Shown here: in pieces, positions 23,504 through 27,618 of the stretch
Layout: each line of letters begins with the position of its first letter
How positions within the stretch are numbered: position 1 is the stretch's first letter
Program-made: the position numbers and the translations under genes
Source: Gammaproteobacteria bacterium
GTDB lineage: Bacteria; Pseudomonadota; Gammaproteobacteria; GCF-002020875
Length of the DNA: 27,618 nt
Assembly: GCA_018671205.1 (NCBI GenBank)
Contig: JABHIC010000379.1
Coordinates: 1 to 27,618 of the forward strand
Reading direction: 5' to 3'
Notes under the pieces: generated by a model
What the model saw: the letters and a program-made list of their open reading frames with translations, nothing else
Database searches by the model: none
What the model was told of the DNA's origin: nothing

Positions 23504-24070
23504 ATGAAGAAGAGATTCTTATTAGCCGTTCTAGCCACAGCAACCACACTCCTATTCTCCCAGCCACAGGCCGCAGCGCTGACCACAGGCGAAGCGGAAA
23601 CAGCGATTCCAGAGGCCGCAAAACTCTATATGGAGGCCGTCCCACTGGCACCTGACTCATTGAAGAGAGCTCAGCTTCTCAATCAGGCAGAAGAGATATT
23701 GACGGGTGTGATTGACCACTACCCAGATTCACTGGAGGCACACCGTAAGCTTCTGGGGGTCTATATGCTGAAGCAGGACTACACTAATGGGATTCGAACG
23801 GTTCAGAATGCCATTACCCTCTCACCAGAGGACCCCAAGTTATTTATCACGCTTGCATTTTTCTATGAGCATTCCGGTGCGCTAGAGTACTCAAAAGCAA
23901 TGCTAGATCAGGCACTACAGCTAGCCCCCAATAACAAACTGGCCACCGACTACCAGACAAGCATCCAGAAGAAGATAAACGATGCGCTTCTACAGTCCTC
24001 GGAGATGCATAAAAACCCAGAGGATATCTACAATAAATCCAAACAGATGATTAAAAACGCACACCCCTAA
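23504..24070 (+). CDS. Secreted TPR-repeat protein
   Basis: A 188-residue protein, predicted periplasmic or outer-membrane facing. I use the ATG at 23504: it has GAGGAAAAC just before it and opens a clear signal peptide (K2-K3-R4, hydrophobic core to about 22, cleavage after A-A-A near 25). The upstream in-frame ATG at 23456 would bury that signal. After the signal come three TPR-like helical pairs at about 41-74, 76-108 and 110-143, with the usual small/large residue pattern and Pro at repeat ends (D-H-Y-P, L-S-P-E-D-P, L-A-P-N-N). It may help assemble c-type cytochromes or Nap in the periplasm, as NrfG-like TPR proteins do, but no specific function is recognised. Confidence 0.78.
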   Translation: MKKRFLLAVLATATTLLFSQPQAAALTTGEAETAIPEAAKLYMEAVPLAPDSLKRAQLLNQAEEILTGVIDHYPDSLEAHRKLLGVYMLKQDYTNGIRTVQNAITLSPEDPKLFITLAFFYEHSGALEYSKAMLDQALQLAPNNKLATDYQTSIQKKINDALLQSSEMHKNPEDIYNKSKQMIKNAHP

Positions 24071-24084
24071 TCAATAAACCCACC

Positions 24085-24125
24085 GTAGGACACCACTAAA
24101 AAGTACATTTTCAGTGGTGTCCTAC
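24085..24125. terminator. Long perfect hairpin between convergent genes
   Basis: GTAGGACACCACT (24085-24097) pairs perfectly with AGTGGTGTCCTAC (24113-24125) around a 15-base A/T-rich loop in which AAAA and TTTT can pair further. It lies between the 3' ends of the TPR gene and the chemoreceptor gene. There is no T-run on either side, so it may stabilise 3' ends or work with Rho instead of being a classic terminator. Confidence 0.55.
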
Positions 24126-24127
24126 AC

Positions 24128-26053
24128 TCACAGCAGATCGTTCTCTAACTGATCGATATAGCCGACGACCTGAGTAGAGTAAGGAGATATCTTCAGAAAC
24201 TCCTGCTCTGCACTCTCCACCTCCCCCTCCTTCTTCAGACGAATAACATCCCTCACAACCGCATGCATCTTTGCGTGCACCTCATCCAGACTGGTCATCT
24301 CCTGGAAGTGCTGATACTTCTCTCGCCCTTCTGAGTCCAACCACTTCCCCAATACACAATCATGGTGGGAGACCGCCTGACTCAACTCCATCTCAACAAA
24401 CCCATCCAGAAATCCACGAATCTTCCCCTTCCAGGCCAGATGTGCCGCACGTGCCTTATCCAGTACCACGGTCTCACTGGTCAATGCCCGGTGTGGGTCC
24501 CCCTGTTTTATGGCGCTATCATTCAGGGTAAAGATCTCCATCAGTGAGGCCAGCGCTCCCGCCTGCTCCTTCAAAGTGGCAGTAGTCTCAGCGGTATCAT
24601 CCACCAGCACTGAATTTTTCTGATTGACCTGATCAATTTCAGAAATGGCCAGATTGACCTGATTCACGCCAATACTCTGCTCATTTGCGGCCGAAGAGAT
24701 CTCCTGGGCAACCGTGGCAACTTTCCCAATCGACTCTTCAATCGCTTTCAGAGACTCTCCACTCTCATTAACCAATGCATTCCCTTCACCAATTCTTTCT
24801 CCGGTCTCACTGATCAGCGCCGCAATCTCTTTCGCCGCATCCGCTGAACGTTGTGCCAGGCTACGCACCTCTCCGGCTACCACCGCAAAACCCCGGCCAT
24901 GCTCACCCGCCCGAGCCGCCTCAACGGCAGCATTCAGTGCCAGCAGGTTGGTCTGAAAGGCAATCCCATCAATAAGCTCAATAATTTCTGAGATTTTATC
25001 ACTCGACTCATTAATACGGTTCATCGCAAAAACCGCCCGTTTTACCACCTCTGTCCCATTAATCGCCTCTTTTCGTGACGCTGCGGAGAGGGTCTCCGCA
25101 TTAGTCGCATATTGAGAGTTGAGCTTTACCGTACTACTCATCTCCTCCATGCTGGCAGCGCTCTCCTCCAGTGCTGATGCCTGCTGTGAGGTACGACTGG
25201 ATAGACTCTGGGTTCCGATAGAGAGCTCCTCAGACTCCAGATGGACACTCTTCGCTGCAGCGCGAACCTTGGAGACTGTGTGTGTAAGGTTTCTCTGCAT
25301 CGCATTTACCGCATCTTTCAATGCCGCCAGCTGTCCCGTAAACTCTCCCTCTACCTCTTGGGTAAAATCACCATCCCCAATGCGGGTAATTCCATTGGTT
25401 GTGGAGACCACAGAGCGCTCAATCTGTGCCATCGACTGGTTAATCACCTCTTTAAGATTTAACAGATCCCCTTTAGCCTCCATCGTAATGCGGTGACTAA
25501 AGTCCCCCTTTGCAACATGCGCCATTAGCTCGGAGATCTGCCCAAACATCTGCTCAACAACCGACATAGATTGGCGCACAGAGTTCGCCAGCTCATGCTC
25601 AATCTCCTCCCCCAGTTGAAGCCCAAAATCAGCGGCTCCAATCGCATTCACCAGCTCATGCAACAGATGAATATTTTTCTGTGCATGGTCAGCAGCATGG
25701 TTGACCCCCTCTTTTAGGGCCTTGAGATCTCTCCCACTTCCCTCTACGGGAGGCTCATTACAGCCCTGTTCGGAAAAGCAGCTCATCACCTTTTCTACAT
25801 TGCTAATCACCTCCGCCTTGCTCTCAAACAGCTGATTGAGAGCCAATATTGAAGGTTCAAATGGGACACCAGAGCCCTCCTCCAAGTGTGGTGCAAAATT
25901 CCCGCTGGATAACATCTCGGTTATGGTAGAGGCAACCTGATCATTCCATTGCGTGACCTGTGACCTGAGTCGCAGGTGAATCAGGGTGACAATAATGGTC
26001 GCCCCTCCCATTAATAGTAGTAGTACGACTACCATGCCCCCCATTCCATCCAT
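24128..26053 (-). CDS. Methyl-accepting chemotaxis protein with C-terminal CZB domain
   Basis: A 641-residue chemoreceptor. It has one N-terminal membrane helix (about 7-28) and no periplasmic ligand domain, so sensing must be cytoplasmic or membrane-based. HAMP-like segments lie at about 155-215 and 215-265. The signalling domain runs from about 270 to 510, with the conserved hairpin tip around I-D-G-I-A-F-Q-T-N-L-L-A-L-N-A-A-V-E-A-A (361-380). The C-terminal 110 residues form a chemoreceptor zinc-binding (CZB) domain. Its motifs are H-L-A-W (His538), H-D-C-V-L-G-K-W (Cys566) and H-A-K-M-H (His593, His597), giving the 3-His/1-Cys zinc set. CZB receptors respond to zinc or oxidants such as HOCl in studied species. 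An unusual C-x5-C lies at 92 and 98. Confidence 0.93.
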   Translation of the reverse strand: MDGMGGMVVVLLLLMGGATIIVTLIHLRLRSQVTQWNDQVASTITEMLSSGNFAPHLEEGSGVPFEPSILALNQLFESKAEVISNVEKVMSCFSEQGCNEPPVEGSGRDLKALKEGVNHAADHAQKNIHLLHELVNAIGAADFGLQLGEEIEHELANSVRQSMSVVEQMFGQISELMAHVAKGDFSHRITMEAKGDLLNLKEVINQSMAQIERSVVSTTNGITRIGDGDFTQEVEGEFTGQLAALKDAVNAMQRNLTHTVSKVRAAAKSVHLESEELSIGTQSLSSRTSQQASALEESAASMEEMSSTVKLNSQYATNAETLSAASRKEAINGTEVVKRAVFAMNRINESSDKISEIIELIDGIAFQTNLLALNAAVEAARAGEHGRGFAVVAGEVRSLAQRSADAAKEIAALISETGERIGEGNALVNESGESLKAIEESIGKVATVAQEISSAANEQSIGVNQVNLAISEIDQVNQKNSVLVDDTAETTATLKEQAGALASLMEIFTLNDSAIKQGDPHRALTSETVVLDKARAAHLAWKGKIRGFLDGFVEMELSQAVSHHDCVLGKWLDSEGREKYQHFQEMTSLDEVHAKMHAVVRDVIRLKKEGEVESAEQEFLKISPYSTQVVGYIDQLENDLL

Positions 26054-26083
26054 AACGCTCTCCCTAAATACCGACTTACCGTC

Positions 26084-26115
26084 ACTATAGAGGCTATTAC
26101 TCCAGTCTCAGTCAA
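26084..26115 (-). promoter_or_regulatory. Possible promoter for the chemoreceptor gene
   Basis: On the minus strand, TTGACT (26110-26115) lies upstream of TATAGT (26084-26089), close matches to -35 and -10 boxes. The 20-base spacer is longer than the ideal 17, so only the -10 is persuasive. No sigma28 flagellar promoter is obvious. Confidence 0.22.
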
Positions 26116-26205
26116 GCCCCTCCTCAATCTAGAATCCTGGACCCTAGACCACTACTATCTTACCTCAGATTTATGGAAATAGTTATCCCGTTTAGTGTTG
26201 CCGGA

Positions 26206-27519
26206 TCAGGCAAGAAAAGAGGAGGATTTCAGGAGATGCTCCTTCTGAAAACGGACGCTAAAGGTACTACCCATCCCTACTTCACTCTCAATTTCAAGTA
26301 CTCCACCATGGCGCTGCACAATGTGCTGCACAATAGCCAGCCCCAACCCTGTCCCCCCTTCTGCTCTGGAGCGGCTCTGATCCACACGATAGAAACGCTC
26401 GGTAAGGTGGGCCAGATGTTTCTCTGCAATCCCCTCCCCCTGATCGCGCACAACCAGACATCCCCCCCCTGATGGCTCTAGGGACCACTCAACCTCAATA
26501 GTGGTTCCATCCGGGTTATAGTGCAGCGCATTATGGATCAGGTTAGTACAGAGGCTGACAATCTCGGTCTCTGCCCCCATTAACTGCAGTGTCGAATCCA
26601 CCCTGATATGGATCTGCTCTCTCTGTTGGGTAAGCACGATCTGATTCTCGCAGATACGAGAGATGATCTTTGCCAGATTGAGTGGCTGACTCTCCTTTTC
26701 CGAGAGCTCACTGTTTTCAAGTCGGGAGAGCGTTAACAGATCCTCGATGATATTTCTCATCCGTGAGGATTGCTCATCCGATGATTCTACTGCACGCCTC
26801 AGTGCGTCAGGTAGCTCATCACTCCCCCTCAACATCTCAAGGTAGCCTGAGATCACCGTCAGCGGGGTACGCAACTCATGGGAGGCATTGGATATGAAGT
26901 TCTTGCGCATCTCATTCAGATGGACCCGTTCACTGATATCCCGCGCGATCAGTAACTTGAGATCAGAGTGAATCGTGATCAGCTGTAGTGCCAGTTTGCT
27001 CTGCTGGCCTCCGGGGGCATCGATCTCAATCTCTCGATCCTTCCCCTTCTCCAGTGCCTTGTGCAGTTTGGGGATCCGCACCAGATTATCGATACGCTGC
27101 CCACGATCTCTACCCATCTCAATCCCCAGCAGCTGTGCAGAACGCTGGTTGGCCCAGTCAATCTCACTGTTGCCATTGAGTACCACGGTGGCATAGGGTA
27201 ACCCCTTGATGATACGCTGAAACCGTTTAAGCAGGGTGGACATACGCTGCTTTCGCTCTTTACTCTTCTTCTGCTGACGTTGAACCTGATAGTTGATCCG
27301 CTCCCAGGCCCCATCACTATCCGGGGTACGCCCCGGTTTGGCACCCTTCTCCATCCAGTGATAGAGTTGCTGCAGTTTATAGAGTGTCCAGCCTATATAA
27401 CCGGCCAGTGAGAGAAGTATGCTGAGCAGCCACTGCTCACTCAACAGACCGCCAAGCAGTGCCATAAACAGTATCAGGGCGATGCGTGGTGCTTCCAGAT
27501 GGATCACAGATACTCTCAT
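26206..27519 (-). CDS. phoR: Phosphate regulon sensor histidine kinase PhoR
   Basis: This membrane histidine kinase phosphorylates PhoB under phosphate limitation. Its 437 residues are typical. Two N-terminal hydrophobic stretches (about 12-26 and 29-47) anchor it with almost no periplasmic loop, as in E. coli PhoR. A charged linker and a PAS domain (about 100-190) follow. The H-box N-A-S-H-E-L-R-T-P-L has the phosphoacceptor His214. The kinase ATP site shows N-L-I-H-N-A-L-H-Y-N-P (Asn330), D-Q-G-E-G-I (359-364) and G-T-G-L-G-L-A-I (389-396). It begins 15 bases after the phoB-like stop, the usual phoBR order. Confidence 0.92.
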   Translation of the reverse strand: MRVSVIHLEAPRIALILFMALLGGLLSEQWLLSILLSLAGYIGWTLYKLQQLYHWMEKGAKPGRTPDSDGAWERINYQVQRQQKKSKERKQRMSTLLKRFQRIIKGLPYATVVLNGNSEIDWANQRSAQLLGIEMGRDRGQRIDNLVRIPKLHKALEKGKDREIEIDAPGGQQSKLALQLITIHSDLKLLIARDISERVHLNEMRKNFISNASHELRTPLTVISGYLEMLRGSDELPDALRRAVESSDEQSSRMRNIIEDLLTLSRLENSELSEKESQPLNLAKIISRICENQIVLTQQREQIHIRVDSTLQLMGAETEIVSLCTNLIHNALHYNPDGTTIEVEWSLEPSGGGCLVVRDQGEGIAEKHLAHLTERFYRVDQSRSRAEGGTGLGLAIVQHIVQRHGGVLEIESEVGMGSTFSVRFQKEHLLKSSSFLA

Positions 27520-27534
27520 TACTCACAATCTACA

Positions 27535-27618
27535 CTAGATTGTGCGATCTGCAAAACGGTAGCCCAGGCCTCTTACCGTCTGTTACGTCCCATCCTACCC
27601 ACTAGCCCCCAGCACCAC
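27535..27618 (-). pseudogene. phoB: 3' end of phoB with a broken reading frame at the window edge
   Basis: Read on the minus strand, 27582 to 27538 encodes Q-T-V-R-G-L-G-Y-R-F-A-D-R-T-I followed by TAG (27535-27537). That is the unmistakable end of a PhoB/OmpR-type winged-helix regulator. Immediately upstream the frame meets TAA (27583-27585) and TAG (27595-27597), and the residues from there to the edge do not look like PhoB in any frame. Either phoB is disrupted here or the last 35 or so bases are poor-quality sequence at a contig end. Only the C-terminal fragment is supported. Confidence 0.6.

Noticed and set aside
1..27618. CRISPR arrays, insertion sequences, tRNA or rRNA genes, prophage or defence genes
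   Set aside because: No regularly spaced repeats, transposase or integrase motifs, tRNA-like folds or conserved rRNA stretches were seen. The window is almost fully taken up by metabolic and sensory operons.

Overview
The window comes from a gammaproteobacterial chromosome. It most resembles a sulfur- or hydrogen-oxidising chemolithotroph of the Chromatiales or symbiont type; that placement is inferred from gene content and not from a phylogenetic marker. Coding density is very high and many genes overlap by 1 to 23 bases. No gap between genes exceeds 300 bases. I see no rRNA, tRNA, CRISPR array or insertion sequence.

Region 1 (1-8117, plus strand) is a complete-looking V/A-type rotary ATPase operon in the order C-I-K-F-E-A-B-D. 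The 5' end of C is cut by the window edge. A hairpin at 8123-8160 closes the operon and also faces the end of the next, convergent one.

Region 2 (8181-15630, minus strand) is a membrane-bound uptake [NiFe]-hydrogenase cluster of the Isp type (group 1e). In transcription order it reads: maturation protease hynD, a half-length HupH-like protein, the small subunit hynS with a Tat signal, the cytochrome b Isp1, the HdrD-like iron-sulfur protein Isp2, an unrecognised 148-residue protein, the large subunit hynL, the nickel permease-like HupE, and a secreted rhodanese. The likely electron path is H2 to HynL, HynS, then Isp1/Isp2 and the quinone pool or a cytoplasmic thiol/disulfide acceptor.

Region 3 (15732-19875, plus strand, divergent from hynD) holds the pleiotropic maturation genes hypC1-hypA-hypB-hupK-hypC2-hypD. 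hypE and hypF are not in the window. A roughly 109-base inverted-repeat element sits between hypA and hypB.

Region 4 (19876-24070, plus strand) is a reduced periplasmic nitrate reductase locus: a promoter/leader region full of dyads, napA, napB, a strong terminator, napD, and a secreted TPR protein. No napC, napGH or napF is present. The hydrogenase (electron source) and Nap (electron sink) could together support H2-dependent nitrate reduction, but the quinol-to-NapB link must be encoded elsewhere.

Region 5 (24128-27618, minus strand) carries a chemoreceptor with a C-terminal CZB zinc-binding domain, the phosphate sensor kinase phoR, and the last codons of phoB at the window edge. The reading frame of phoB is broken there.

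The observations most worth a second look are the unknown gene fixed inside the hydrogenase operon, the inverted-repeat element before hypB, the nested dyads before napA, the terminator splitting napAB from napD, and the His-rich C-terminus of HypB.
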